Assembly: GCA_016179685.1 (NCBI GenBank)
Contig: JACPCR010000115.1
Location: 1 to 58,241 of the forward strand
Length of the DNA: 58,241 nt
Direction of reading: 5' to 3'
Origin: Planctomycetota bacterium
Lineage (GTDB): Bacteria; Planctomycetota; PUPC01; JACPCR01
In this document: piece by piece, positions 26,023 to 34,246 of the stretch
Position numbering within the stretch: the first letter of the stretch is position 1
Layout of the letters: the number at the start of each line of letters is the position of its first letter
The notes under the pieces: generated by a model
Databases searched by the model: none
The model's input: the letters and a program-made list of their open reading frames with translations, nothing else
Told to the model about the DNA's origin: nothing
Translations under genes and position numbers: made by a program

Positions 26023-26111
26023 CGTACTTCCGTGCACGAGAAGGAATAAGTCCGATGCCCAGGCGAGCCGCCTGGGGCTACGCCGTGCTTCCGTTCACGT
26101 GAACGAATAAG
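26023..26111. repeat. 28-bp imperfect direct repeats flanking a short hairpin
   Basis: 26023-26050 and 26084-26111 match at 24 of 28 bases (CGT.CTTCCGT.CACG core, ending GAATAAG). Between them is a small palindrome, GCCCAGGCGAGCCGCCTGGGGC-like, at about 26057-26078. It is spacer DNA upstream of the sialidase-like gene. The rest of 25746-26217 shows only the palindrome listed separately. Confidence 0.6.
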
Positions 26112-26217
26112 AACTGCTGGGACGCGGCAAGAACCGCGGAGTCGTACGCCGAGAATTTCTTCCCGTATCGCCTGGAGCATCGATAACAGCCCGAGCGAAT
26201 CTAGGATAGGAGAGGCG

Positions 26218-27480
26218 ATGAAGGTAACGAAGAAGCTCTATCTGGAGTCACCACAGCGAGGGTATGCGGTGATTCTCTCCGCGTCGTACCATGGTCCGGG
26301 GCTGGAACGCCGGGAGACACTCTGCTACGAGTGCCACGGCCGTGACGACTTGCCTTTCGACATCCGGGAGAGATTTTCGGCAGACAACGGACGCACGTGG
26401 TCGGATTGGCAGCCGCTGCCGGACGTTGTCCGGTTCGAAAAGGGCCGCATCGATCTATTCTCGCTTGGCTCGGCCTACCAGGACCCGGAGACGGGCATTG
26501 ATTTGGGTGTCGGCCTCCGGCAGACCATTGTCGAAAAGCCTCATCGGTTGCTCTACTACAACCACAACTACTGGGGCCTGTCCGGAGACGGCGGGAAGAC
26601 CTGGAGTGATCCCATCCAATTTCGATATGAGGAGGGCGACTTCCGGGATGCGAACAATCCGCTGGCCCCGAGTTTTCTCTACACGAACCGCTGCTACCCA
26701 GGCGGTCTTATTCGTCTGAGAGGCGGAACGCTGATTCTTTGCTGCACGGCGGTGAACGTGCCGAAAGAGGTTCCGGATACGGACCCCACCGACGAGTATA
26801 CGCGCCTGGGACGCCGGGCGCCGTTTGACAAGGAGCCTCACGCGAGGGATATCGCCGCGGCTTGTTTCCTGGGGCGATGGGATGGCCGGAGGAAAACCTA
26901 TGACTGGGAAATGAGCAATCGGGTCTGGATGCCCCTCTCCGTTTCTGCTCGCGGGATGCAGGAAGGATATCCTGTGGAACTGTCGGACGGCCGGGTGCTT
27001 TGCGTATTTCGTGGCTCCAATACCACGGTCACTCCCGGCCGCAAGTGGTACAGCCTGTCGAATGACGGTGGCCGGACCCTGAGCGAAATCGCGGAGTTGA
27101 AGTACGATGACGGCACCCGATTTTTCTCTCCCTCGAGCTTTCATGGCTTCATCCGCCACAGTGTGAACGGGAGGCTTTACTGGCTGGCGAACATCTGTCA
27201 GGAGCCGCCGGAAGGAAACATGCCGCGGCATCCGCTGGTCATCGCCGAAGTGGACGAATCGATCCCCGCCATCAAACGCAAGACCGTCACGATTGTTGAC
27301 GACCGCCAGTCCGGAGAAGGGAAACGGGTGAGCTTGAGCAATTGGAGCGTCTTCGAGAATCGTGAGACGCACGATTTCGAGCTTTATATGTCGCGGTATG
27401 GCGCCAAGCCAGAGTGCTATGAAGAGGATCCTCGGGGACATTACAGCGCTGACGCCTACCAGTACGTCATCCGTGTTTAG
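26218..27480 (+). CDS. Sialidase-like BNR-repeat protein
   Basis: A 420-residue six-bladed propeller-type protein. Asp-box (SxDxGxTW) motifs are clear: SADNGRTWSDW near residue 58, SGDGGKTWSDP near 120 and the variant SNDGGRTLSEI near 280. These place it among exo-alpha-sialidases/neuraminidase-like proteins. There is no signal peptide, so it may be cytoplasmic or not a true sialidase; the catalytic Arg triad cannot be assigned by eye. A good GGATAGGAGAGG ribosome site precedes the ATG. The truncated sialate esterase 10 kb downstream and nearby glycosidases are consistent with sialoglycan use. Confidence 0.75.
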   Translation: MKVTKKLYLESPQRGYAVILSASYHGPGLERRETLCYECHGRDDLPFDIRERFSADNGRTWSDWQPLPDVVRFEKGRIDLFSLGSAYQDPETGIDLGVGLRQTIVEKPHRLLYYNHNYWGLSGDGGKTWSDPIQFRYEEGDFRDANNPLAPSFLYTNRCYPGGLIRLRGGTLILCCTAVNVPKEVPDTDPTDEYTRLGRRAPFDKEPHARDIAAACFLGRWDGRRKTYDWEMSNRVWMPLSVSARGMQEGYPVELSDGRVLCVFRGSNTTVTPGRKWYSLSNDGGRTLSEIAELKYDDGTRFFSPSSFHGFIRHSVNGRLYWLANICQEPPEGNMPRHPLVIAEVDESIPAIKRKTVTIVDDRQSGEGKRVSLSNWSVFENRETHDFELYMSRYGAKPECYEEDPRGHYSADAYQYVIRV

Positions 27481-27484
27481 CGAA

Positions 27485-27527
27485 GCGCTGCCTCAAACCG
27501 ACCCGTGTGGCTCGAGCGACCGGAATC
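27485..27527. repeat. Two-copy repeat, copy 1
   Basis: The first 30 bases (27485-27514) are identical to 31403-31432, and similarity continues with scattered changes to about 27560. It lies directly after the sialidase-like gene. Confidence 0.85.
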
Positions 27528-27597
27528 GAAATAGAATACCGTAAGGGTTTCGTTCAGCGGCTTCCCGGCGGGAAGCCGCAGTTACAAGAGTCATCCC

Positions 27598-27619
27598 GCA
27601 ACTTCTCGATAAGTTCGGG
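27598..27619. repeat. GCAACTTCTC-type element, copy 1
   Basis: A 22-base word matching 43783-43804 at 20 positions. It falls in the gap before the AhpD-like gene, just after a small CTTCCCGGCGGGAAG palindrome. No other feature is seen in 27528-27736. Confidence 0.55.
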
Positions 27620-27736
27620 GAGGAGGAGCAGGTCAGGTCGATGAGTGATGAGTGGTGAATTTGCCTTGCTTTCCTACCTGCCTATAATCCCTGGGCCGGC
27701 GGGAAAGGCGCACCGTGCGACGACCCGGAGGAAAGC

Positions 27737-28063
27737 ATGGAGACCTACTACAATCCGTCCGATCTGCCCCGATTCGGCGAGGTGGGTGAGCGCCGGCCCG
27801 AGCTTTACGAAGCGTTCAGCCGCTGGTACAGCGACACGATGGCGGAAGGGGCGCTATCGCACAAGACGAAATCGCTGATCGCCCTGGCGGTGGCGCACGC
27901 GCTCCAGTGTCCCTACTGCATCGACGCCTGGTCCGTCGGGGCGAAGAATGCGGGCGCGTCGCTCGACGAGTTGACGGAGGCGATTCATGTGGCCGCCGCC
28001 ATCCGCGGGGGCTCCGCCCTCGTCCACGGCATTCAGGCCATCAATGCGCTCGATCGTGAATGA
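27737..28063 (+). CDS. AhpD-like / carboxymuconolactone decarboxylase family protein
   Basis: A 108-residue all-helical CMD-family protein with the redox motif CPYC in ALQCPYCIDAW and the trailing HVAAAIRGGSALVHGIQA. These features are close to the subgroup annotated as arsenosugar biosynthesis-associated peroxidase-like proteins, normally next to the radical SAM enzyme ArsS. Here the neighbour 59 bases downstream is a different radical SAM protein with a PqqD-like head and SPASM tail. Activity is probably thiol-disulfide or peroxidase chemistry; the partner and substrate are unknown. GGAGGAAAGC precedes the ATG. Confidence 0.85.
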   Translation: METYYNPSDLPRFGEVGERRPELYEAFSRWYSDTMAEGALSHKTKSLIALAVAHALQCPYCIDAWSVGAKNAGASLDELTEAIHVAAAIRGGSALVHGIQAINALDRE

Positions 28064-28122
28064 GCAGCAAGGCGGCCAAGGCGGCCGTACGCTGGTCTTA
28101 AACCCGCGAGTCTTTTTCCCCT

Positions 28123-29757
28123 ATGCACCGCGCCGAGTTGTCCGTTCCCGGCACCGAGAAGTCGGGTGGGCATGAGTGCTCCGGCCCGGCGGGGCCCCAG
28201 CCTGGCCCGCCGCCCCTGTCCCCTGGCGGCGCGCTCGATTTTTCACTGGGCCTCCACGTCCCCCGCACTCGGCGGGAGACCTTCTCTCTCGGGCATATCC
28301 TCATCGACACCGAAGAGGCGCACTGGATCGCGGTGAATCTGGAGGGGCTGGAGTTGATGGAGGCGCTGGGAGCGCGGCCCGGCCGACGCCTCGAGGAACT
28401 TCGGCCTGCCGGTGGCGAGCCGCGCCGGGCAGCCGAGCGATTCCTCATCCAGGCGGCGCGGCGCGGGTTTGTGTCCAACCGGCCGTTCGCTCGCCCGCGC
28501 TACACGGGCCGCGAGCCTTTTCTGATCCTGGACCGGCTGCACGAGTTCTGGATCGTCCCGAACTACGACTGCAATCTGCGCTGCCGGCACTGTTACACCA
28601 TCGAGCAGGTGATGCATAACCGGTACGTCTTGAGCCGCGAGGCCTGCCGGGGCCTGGTGGACGAGGCGAAGGCCCTGGGCGCGGAAATCTTCTACCTGAC
28701 GGGCGGGGAGGTCCTGCAGCACCCGCAGATTCTCGAGATCATCGAGGCCATCGCCCGGGATCGAAAGCTGATCCTCTTCACGAACGGGATGCTGGTGACC
28801 GAGGAGAAGGCGGAGTTTCTCGGCCGTTTTCAGGAGCGGCTGATCGTGCAGGTCAGCCTAGAGGGTCACGACGAGGCTCACAATGCGCGCATCCGCGGGA
28901 AAGGGGCATTCGCCCCGGCGCTGGCTGGCCTGCGCCGCCTCCTCCGCGCGGGCGTACGCGTCGGGGTCAGCTCGACGCCGACCCGGGCGACGAAGGACAG
29001 CATCCCTTTGCTCACGGAGCAGCTTTGCGGCATCGAGGAGAACGGCCGCCGGCCCGAATACCATCACCTGATCATGCTTCTGGAGGTCGGGGGCATCCGC
29101 CGCCATCCGCTGCTCACGCTGCTGGGGCCCGAAGCCTTTTCGGAGGTGCTGGACGCCTGTGTGTCGGCCGCTCAACGCGGCAACGCGGCCTTCGGCTCCG
29201 GCCTGAAGGTGGCCAATCAGAAAATCCTCCACGCCTGCGCCTCCAACGGGCCCAAGAAGGACTTCTGCGGCGCAGGCTACACGATCCTCGGCGTGGACCC
29301 TGAAGGCAACTTGAAGACCTGCGCCGCGACGATCAATGACTCGCGGTTCAACCTGGGCAAACTGCTCGACGACCGGGGCCGTTATCTCCCGGGACGTCTT
29401 GAGCAACTCTGGAGAGAGGGCGAACGCACGAAATGGGTCCGGCAGTTCACCCTCGCCCGGCGCGAGGGCGAGCCGGAGGACGATCTCCGGTTCTTCCATG
29501 GCGGCGCCTGCTGGTACAATATGCCGGACCCGGAGAAGCCTCTGAGCCGGGGGCACCCGTTCTACTCGGCCCTGGAGGCGCAGGCCTTGAAGGCGATCCG
29601 CCAGGAGGCGGAGCGGAAAGCGAGGCCTCCCGTGCACCCTGGCCCGGCGCTGCTGGCCTACATGCACCGGGCGCGGATCGCCTGTGCGGGCGGTCGGAAG
29701 ACGCTGGACCGAAGCGAGAGCGGCCTGGACAACGGCTACTGCATCTGTTTTGCCTGA
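28123..29757 (+). CDS. Radical SAM/SPASM protein with PqqD-like N-terminal domain
   Basis: A 544-residue radical SAM enzyme. Residues 45-130 resemble a PqqD/RiPP-recognition-type fold (ILIDTEEAHWIAVNLEGLEL...RFLIQAARRGFV). The [4Fe-4S]-SAM motif CNLRCRHC is at about residues 150-157, followed by FYLTGGEVLQHP (GGE motif). A SPASM-like cysteine region follows near residues 372-400 (CASNG...FCGAGY...LKTCAAT) with another Cys in GACWYNMPDP. The C-terminus ends in GYCICFA, with two more cysteines. Such enzymes modify peptides or act on small molecules. No obvious precursor peptide gene is visible next to it; the AhpD-like gene is its only close partner. Confidence 0.88.
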   Translation: MHRAELSVPGTEKSGGHECSGPAGPQPGPPPLSPGGALDFSLGLHVPRTRRETFSLGHILIDTEEAHWIAVNLEGLELMEALGARPGRRLEELRPAGGEPRRAAERFLIQAARRGFVSNRPFARPRYTGREPFLILDRLHEFWIVPNYDCNLRCRHCYTIEQVMHNRYVLSREACRGLVDEAKALGAEIFYLTGGEVLQHPQILEIIEAIARDRKLILFTNGMLVTEEKAEFLGRFQERLIVQVSLEGHDEAHNARIRGKGAFAPALAGLRRLLRAGVRVGVSSTPTRATKDSIPLLTEQLCGIEENGRRPEYHHLIMLLEVGGIRRHPLLTLLGPEAFSEVLDACVSAAQRGNAAFGSGLKVANQKILHACASNGPKKDFCGAGYTILGVDPEGNLKTCAATINDSRFNLGKLLDDRGRYLPGRLEQLWREGERTKWVRQFTLARREGEPEDDLRFFHGGACWYNMPDPEKPLSRGHPFYSALEAQALKAIRQEAERKARPPVHPGPALLAYMHRARIACAGGRKTLDRSESGLDNGYCICFA

Positions 29758-29763
29758 CGTGAA

Positions 29764-30015
29764 ATCTCATCTCATTCTTCTATACAAAAAGAAATCGTTG
29801 AGAAGTTCGATGCCGTAACGGTGGATTCCGTGGGAGTTGTCGGGACGCGGTTGTATGAAGGGACCCAGTATGACGATCGCCTCATCCGGCTTATTATTGA
29901 CGTGAACAAAAGCGGGCAAGCGCAGCGGTTCTTTCGCCACTGCAAGGCGAAATGGAAAAGGCGCTTCCGCCAGCTCGACATCTGGATCACCAGCCACGAA
30001 ATCAACGTCATCCGA
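29764..30015 (+). pseudogene. Gene fragment of unknown family before the MFS gene
   Basis: In the same frame as the radical SAM gene, just past its stop, the DNA encodes a convincing peptide (EIVEKFDAVTVDSVGVVGT, then DDRLIRLIIDVNKSGQAQRF, CKAKWKRRFRQLDIWITSHE) with no ATG at its front; GTG 29821 is the first usable start. The homologous part seems to stop near 30010, where the MFS gene starts in another frame, although the frame stays open as a shadow of that gene. It looks like an interior piece of a small protein joined to the transporter by rearrangement. Base composition is less GC-rich than its neighbours. Confidence 0.45.
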
Positions 30016-30034
30016 CCTCCGTTTCAACTTTGCC

Positions 30035-31276
30035 ATGGGGGTGTTGAACGGCGCCATCTTCATGTTCGGCGTGGCGTTCATGAGCCCCACCACGATCATC
30101 CCGGCCTTCCTCCACGAAATCAGCGGGTCGAAGATCACCATCGGCCTCTTCGGCATCGCCCACACGGGAGGTTGGTATCTGCCCCAAATCTTTGCCGCCG
30201 GGCTCGTCGAACGGCATCGCAGGAAAAAATGGATTTACCTCATGGGGAACGGATGCCGCATGGCCCTGACCGGGCTCGCCTTCATCGCCCTGTTCCTTCT
30301 GGCAGGCACTCATCCGACGGCGGCGCTCGCTCTCTTCCTCAGCCTGTACGGCCTCGGGCTCTGCTTCGGCGGCGTGGCAGGCCTCTGTTTCACCGAGATG
30401 GTCGGCTCCATGATCCCCGCCCACCGCCGCGGCGCGTTCTTCTCCCTGCGCTTCCTCCTCGGCGGCAGCGCCCTCACGATCCTCACCGGAGTCATCGTCC
30501 AGGAAGTGCTCTCGAGGCCCCAGACCTTCCCTTACCCCTCCAATTACGCTTTTCTTTTCAGCCTGGGCTGGCTCATGATGGTGCTCGGAACCGCTCTTTT
30601 CGCCCTTGTCCGGGAAAAGCCCGGCGAGGTGGACCCTCACCCGCGTCCCGTCCTCGCCGCTGTCCACCGTTTCCTGCCCCTGCTCCGGACCGACGCCAGG
30701 CTGCGCCATCTCATTCTCAACCGGCTGCTGGCAACTGCCAGCCAGATGTCCTGGCCCTTCTTCGTCGTGTTTGCCGCCGAGGACCTCAAACTGGGCGCTG
30801 GGGCCGCAGGTGTGTTCCTCATCGCACAAACGGTTGGAAGCCTCGTCGGCAATCTCGGCTGGGGCTGGCTCTCGGGACGCTTCGGCAACTGCTTCATCAT
30901 CCGGTTCTGCAGTGTGCTCGAATGGGTCGCTCCGACTTATGCCTTCCTGGCAGGCGAGTGGCTGATACATCACGCCACGGAGTTGACCCCGGGCTGGATC
31001 GAGCTGATCCTGAGCCCGATTTTCTTCCTCATCGGGATGACCAGCTACGGCGGCCACATCGGGATGATGAGCCATCTCCTCGAGATCGCACCGCCGGAAT
31101 GCCGTCCGACCTATATCGGGATTCTTTGCAGCGCGATGGGGATTGGCACACTCACCCCTCTCCTGGGTGGCTACCTCGCCGAATGGGTGGACCTGCCCTG
31201 GATTTTCTTGCTTTCCAGCGTCTGCGCCGCTGCAGCGCTGCGGACCTCCCTGAGGCTCGGGAAGACGTTGCCCTGA
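30035..31276 (+). CDS. Major facilitator superfamily transporter
   Basis: A 413-residue integral membrane protein with about twelve hydrophobic helices. An MFS-type intracellular loop is visible after helix 2 (ERHRRKKWIYLMGNG) and another in the middle (FTEMVGSMIPAHRRGAFFSLR). The frame is open for a few codons upstream (DLRFNFAMGVLNGAIFMFG), and family members usually start before NFAMGVLNG, so the true N-terminus may have been lost or starts at a non-ATG codon. Substrate cannot be told. It has no operon partner with tight spacing. Confidence 0.82.
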   Translation: MGVLNGAIFMFGVAFMSPTTIIPAFLHEISGSKITIGLFGIAHTGGWYLPQIFAAGLVERHRRKKWIYLMGNGCRMALTGLAFIALFLLAGTHPTAALALFLSLYGLGLCFGGVAGLCFTEMVGSMIPAHRRGAFFSLRFLLGGSALTILTGVIVQEVLSRPQTFPYPSNYAFLFSLGWLMMVLGTALFALVREKPGEVDPHPRPVLAAVHRFLPLLRTDARLRHLILNRLLATASQMSWPFFVVFAAEDLKLGAGAAGVFLIAQTVGSLVGNLGWGWLSGRFGNCFIIRFCSVLEWVAPTYAFLAGEWLIHHATELTPGWIELILSPIFFLIGMTSYGGHIGMMSHLLEIAPPECRPTYIGILCSAMGIGTLTPLLGGYLAEWVDLPWIFLLSSVCAAAALRTSLRLGKTLP

Positions 31277-31402
31277 GTTTGGAAGACGGGGTAGTCGGAG
31301 GCGTGCGGGCGCTCCAGCGCCCCTGTTCATTTCGCTGGCATTTCTATCGAGTACGTCTGAACTGGGGGTGCTAGGGGAGTTCCGTTCCGATATACTAGTG
31401 GA

Positions 31403-31445
31403 GCGCTGCCTCAAACCGACCCGTGTGGCTCGGGCGACCAGAACC
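31403..31445. repeat. Two-copy repeat, copy 2
   Basis: Matches 27485-27527 with the first 30 bases identical. It lies upstream of the desaturase gene. A 13-base inverse match (ACGGGTCGGTTTG) also occurs at 34206-34218, before the first DUF6067-like gene. The remainder of 31277-31524 shows only the ribosome site AAGGAGG at about 31502-31508. Confidence 0.85.
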
Positions 31446-31524
31446 GAAAAAGATACGGCAAGCGCCTCGTTCACTTCTGAGCGCCCGGTCCTGATTCTGC
31501 AAGGAGGTATCGATCGCGACACCC

Positions 31525-32382
31525 ATGGCGACACCCACCGCCCACTCACAGCCCGCGGGCCTGGAAAAGTTCCTCACCGACGTCAACTCCGTTTTTTTCC
31601 TGCTTCTACACCTCGCATGTTTTGCGGCTATCTGGACCGGCATCGACGCTACCGCGGCCATCTTATGCGTCAGCCTGTACCTGGTCCGCATGTGGGCCAT
31701 CACGGCCGGCTACCACCGGTATTTTGCTCATCGGTCCTACCGCACCAGCCGCGTGTTTCAATTCATTCTCGCCTGGATTGGCTCCTCCGCGGCCCAGAAG
31801 GGTGTCCTCTGGTGGGCAGCCCACCACCGACACCATCATGCCCATTCCGACCAGGAGAAAGACCTCCATTCCCCGCTCCGCGACGGCTTCTGGTGGTCCC
31901 ACGTCGGCTGGATTCTTTCCTATGACCATCTCGAGACGCAGCATGACCGCGTCAAAGACCTGACCCGGTACCCCGAGTTGCGCTGGCTCGACCGATTCCA
32001 CCTCATCCCCGTCGTCTTGCTGGCTGTAGCCTGCTTTCTGGTCGGAAGCTGGTCGGGCCTGGTCTGGGGCTTCTTCATCAGCACGGTCCTCTGCTCGCAC
32101 GTGACCTTCAGCATCAATTCCCTGACGCACCTCATCGGAAAGCGTCGATACCGAACCGGAGACGACAGCCGAAACCACTGGTTTCTCGCCCTGCTCACGC
32201 TCGGCGAGGGGTGGCACAACAATCACCACTACTACCAGACGGCCGCCTGCCAGGGCTTTTTCTGGTGGGAAATCGACCTTTCCTACTATTCCCTGATCCT
32301 CCTCGAAAAGCTCGGCATTGTCTGGGACGTCCGCTTGCCGCCGGCGGCCGTGAAATACGCGAACTGGGTGACGTCCCCGTAG
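31525..32382 (+). CDS. Acyl-CoA/acyl-lipid delta-9-type fatty acid desaturase
   Basis: A 285-residue membrane desaturase. The three histidine boxes are complete: GYHRYFAHRSYRTS near residues 63-71, WWAAHHRHHHAHSD near 98-105, and GEGWHNNHHYY near 228-234, with hydrophobic helix pairs between. It introduces a double bond into saturated acyl chains with O2 and reducing power. An AAGGAGG site lies unusually far (about 17 bases) before the ATG at 31525, so the real start could be a nearby non-ATG codon. It is six codons from the next gene group and probably expressed with it. O2 use implies an organism exposed to oxygen. Confidence 0.93.
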   Translation: MATPTAHSQPAGLEKFLTDVNSVFFLLLHLACFAAIWTGIDATAAILCVSLYLVRMWAITAGYHRYFAHRSYRTSRVFQFILAWIGSSAAQKGVLWWAAHHRHHHAHSDQEKDLHSPLRDGFWWSHVGWILSYDHLETQHDRVKDLTRYPELRWLDRFHLIPVVLLAVACFLVGSWSGLVWGFFISTVLCSHVTFSINSLTHLIGKRRYRTGDDSRNHWFLALLTLGEGWHNNHHYYQTAACQGFFWWEIDLSYYSLILLEKLGIVWDVRLPPAAVKYANWVTSP

Positions 32383-32397
32383 CCGAGTTTGCTCGCC

Positions 32398-33279
32398 ATG
32401 AAACTCATTTTCTTCACCAAGGCTTTCCCGGAGCTGGGAATCGACGGCTGGATCGATCTCGCCCAGCGCTCCGGCATGGAGGGGCTCGACCTGTGTTGCC
32501 GGCCGGGCTACCCGATTCACCCGGGCAACGTGGAGCGGGCGCTTCCCGCCGCGGTGGCCGGGATCGAGTCGGCTGGCCTGGTCCTGCCCATGGTCACCGC
32601 GCCCGGCGACCTGGTTCAACCCGGCGACCCGCGTTCGCACCCGATCCTGGCGGGGATGCAGGCCGCCGGGGTACGCCTGCTCAAGCTCGGGTATTTCCAT
32701 GTGGACAACGCCAGGGAAGATTACTGGGTCAAGGTGGGCGAGGTGCGCCGCGCCCTGGAGGGCTGGGCCATGCTCGCCCGAGATTTCGGGGTAAAGGTCT
32801 GCTACCACAACCATTCGGGAGCGAGCAGCATGGGCATCAACGCCGCCGCTCTGATGCATTTCGTGCACGGCCTCGATCCGGAATCCGTCGGAGTCTATCT
32901 CGATCCCGGCCACCTGCTCCTGGACGGCGAGCATCCGGACATCGCGTTCAACATGGTGAAGGGGTATCTGGCCATTGTCGGCCTGAAGGACGCGGCCAAG
33001 GAGCGAAATCCGGTCGGCGACGGTTGGCGCTACAGCTTTCCCCGGGCCGGCCATGGCGACGTTCCGTGGAATGCGGTTTTTGACCATCTCGTGCGCCTGG
33101 GATTTCATGGCCCCCTGAGCGTCCATGCCGAGTACGACCGCCATTATGCGCACACGAAGCCGGGACATCCGCCCGGTTATCTCGAGTCGCTGGCCGAAGA
33201 GGTCGGCTTCTTCCGGCAGCGGCGCGCCGATGCGCTCCAACGAGCGGTCATGAAGCAAGGTCCGGCGAAGCCCCAATAG
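32398..33279 (+). CDS. Sugar phosphate isomerase/epimerase (AP endonuclease 2 family TIM barrel)
   Basis: A 293-residue TIM-barrel protein of the xylose isomerase-like group. It starts MKLIFFTKAFPELGIDGW, carries VKVCYHNHSG (metal-site His), GVYLDPGHLLLDGEHP (Asp and His), VGLKDA and a final HAEYDRHYAH with Glu and His, the expected divalent-metal ligands. The likely reaction is isomerisation or epimerisation of a ketose or cyclitol. ATG 32398 is chosen over 32389 because the fold begins there. It ends about 58 bases before the oxygenase-like gene. Confidence 0.82.
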   Translation: MKLIFFTKAFPELGIDGWIDLAQRSGMEGLDLCCRPGYPIHPGNVERALPAAVAGIESAGLVLPMVTAPGDLVQPGDPRSHPILAGMQAAGVRLLKLGYFHVDNAREDYWVKVGEVRRALEGWAMLARDFGVKVCYHNHSGASSMGINAAALMHFVHGLDPESVGVYLDPGHLLLDGEHPDIAFNMVKGYLAIVGLKDAAKERNPVGDGWRYSFPRAGHGDVPWNAVFDHLVRLGFHGPLSVHAEYDRHYAHTKPGHPPGYLESLAEEVGFFRQRRADALQRAVMKQGPAKPQ

Positions 33280-33337
33280 CTTGCAAGAGTACAGGAATGG
33301 GACTCCTGGAGTGGAGGCGTCCACCGGGGTACTTCTC

Positions 33338-34129
33338 ATGAATACTACGGTGGCGACTTGGGGGGAGTTCCAGGAACGTTGGAGCGGCGTCCACAACTTC
33401 CTCATGACCGCCGAATGCGTGCCGTTCGGCCTCGACTTGCCGCCCCTCGATCGCGTCATCGACGAGTTGCGGCGGGACCCGGAAGTCAGCGTCCACTCGG
33501 GCGTCAAGGGGCCGAAGCTGCACCGCGATAACTTGACCGAGGAATTCCGGAAGCTTCCCATCGATCGGGCCCTGAAGGCTTCCTTCACTCTTGGGCATTT
33601 TCGACTCGGCCGTTTCGATGCGCCGGGCCGCTTCCTCCATGGTTTCGAACGACGGGTTCTGGACCCGTGGCGCGACGCCCTGACAGCCCAGGGATTCACC
33701 TTCGAACGCTGCTATCCCATCATCTTCATCAGCGGGGCCGGCTGCGCGACCAATTACCACATGGACTTTTCCCACGTGCTGGCCTGGCAGAGATGCGGGG
33801 TCAAACGCTTCTATGGCCTCAAGGACCCTGATCGCTGGGCGCCTCACGAAGCCCGGATGGCCTATGACCCCGCCCGATTTGAAAGGCCAGCCAACCTGAC
33901 TCCGGAGGATGCACTCTGCACCGAGATGAGGCCAGGCGACGTGCTCTGGAACGTCATCCTCACGCCGCACTGGGTCGAGGCATCCGACGAAGTGGCCATG
34001 AGCATCAACCTGTCCCATGGCGGTCTGCGGCTTCACGGCCGACTGTGCCCCTTTGAGCAGGAGCTTGAGGATTTTCGCCAGTCCCATCCGGACCGGGCAC
34101 CTCAGAAGGTGAAGGGAGAGTACTCGTAG
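33338..34129 (+). CDS. JmjC/cupin-like Fe(II) oxygenase-type protein
   Basis: A 263-residue protein with a double-stranded beta-helix signature. TNYHMDFSHVLAWQRCGVKRF supplies a possible H-x-D metal pair, and GDVLWNVILTPHWVEA the distal His, the arrangement of JmjC/cupin_8-type 2-oxoglutarate oxygenases. The N-terminal 100 residues are a helical region. The start MNTTVATWGEF at 33338 is preferred to the open frame at 33281. The target is unknown; a small-molecule or protein hydroxylation are both possible. The stop codon lies at the foot of a terminator-like hairpin. Confidence 0.65.
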   Translation: MNTTVATWGEFQERWSGVHNFLMTAECVPFGLDLPPLDRVIDELRRDPEVSVHSGVKGPKLHRDNLTEEFRKLPIDRALKASFTLGHFRLGRFDAPGRFLHGFERRVLDPWRDALTAQGFTFERCYPIIFISGAGCATNYHMDFSHVLAWQRCGVKRFYGLKDPDRWAPHEARMAYDPARFERPANLTPEDALCTEMRPGDVLWNVILTPHWVEASDEVAMSINLSHGGLRLHGRLCPFEQELEDFRQSHPDRAPQKVKGEYS

Positions 34130-34173
34130 ACGGGTCCGGAAATGCACCAGCATTTCCGGACCCGTCTACTTTT
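34126..34173 (+). terminator. Terminator-like hairpin, dispersed palindrome copy 3
   Basis: A perfect 20-bp stem, 34126-34145 against 34150-34169, with an ACCA loop and a short T-run directly after. It overlaps the stop codon of the oxygenase-like gene. Arms start GTAGACGGGTCCGGAAATGC, a variant of the TAGACGAGTTCG...AAGTGC arms of copies 1 and 2, so the same element family may have been taken up as a terminator here. Confidence 0.8.
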
Positions 34174-34246
34174 CGGGGGCGGGGCCCATCGAGGACGAGA
34201 GAGAGACGGGTCGGTTTGGGACCGCCAGACGGTGGAGGACTGAGTG

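Noticed and set aside
30008..31549. Minus-strand 513-codon frame and the plus-strand frame 29821-31374
   Set aside because: Both are shadows of the MFS gene, which has clear membrane helices. Only the first 65 or so codons of the plus frame look real and are listed as a fragment.
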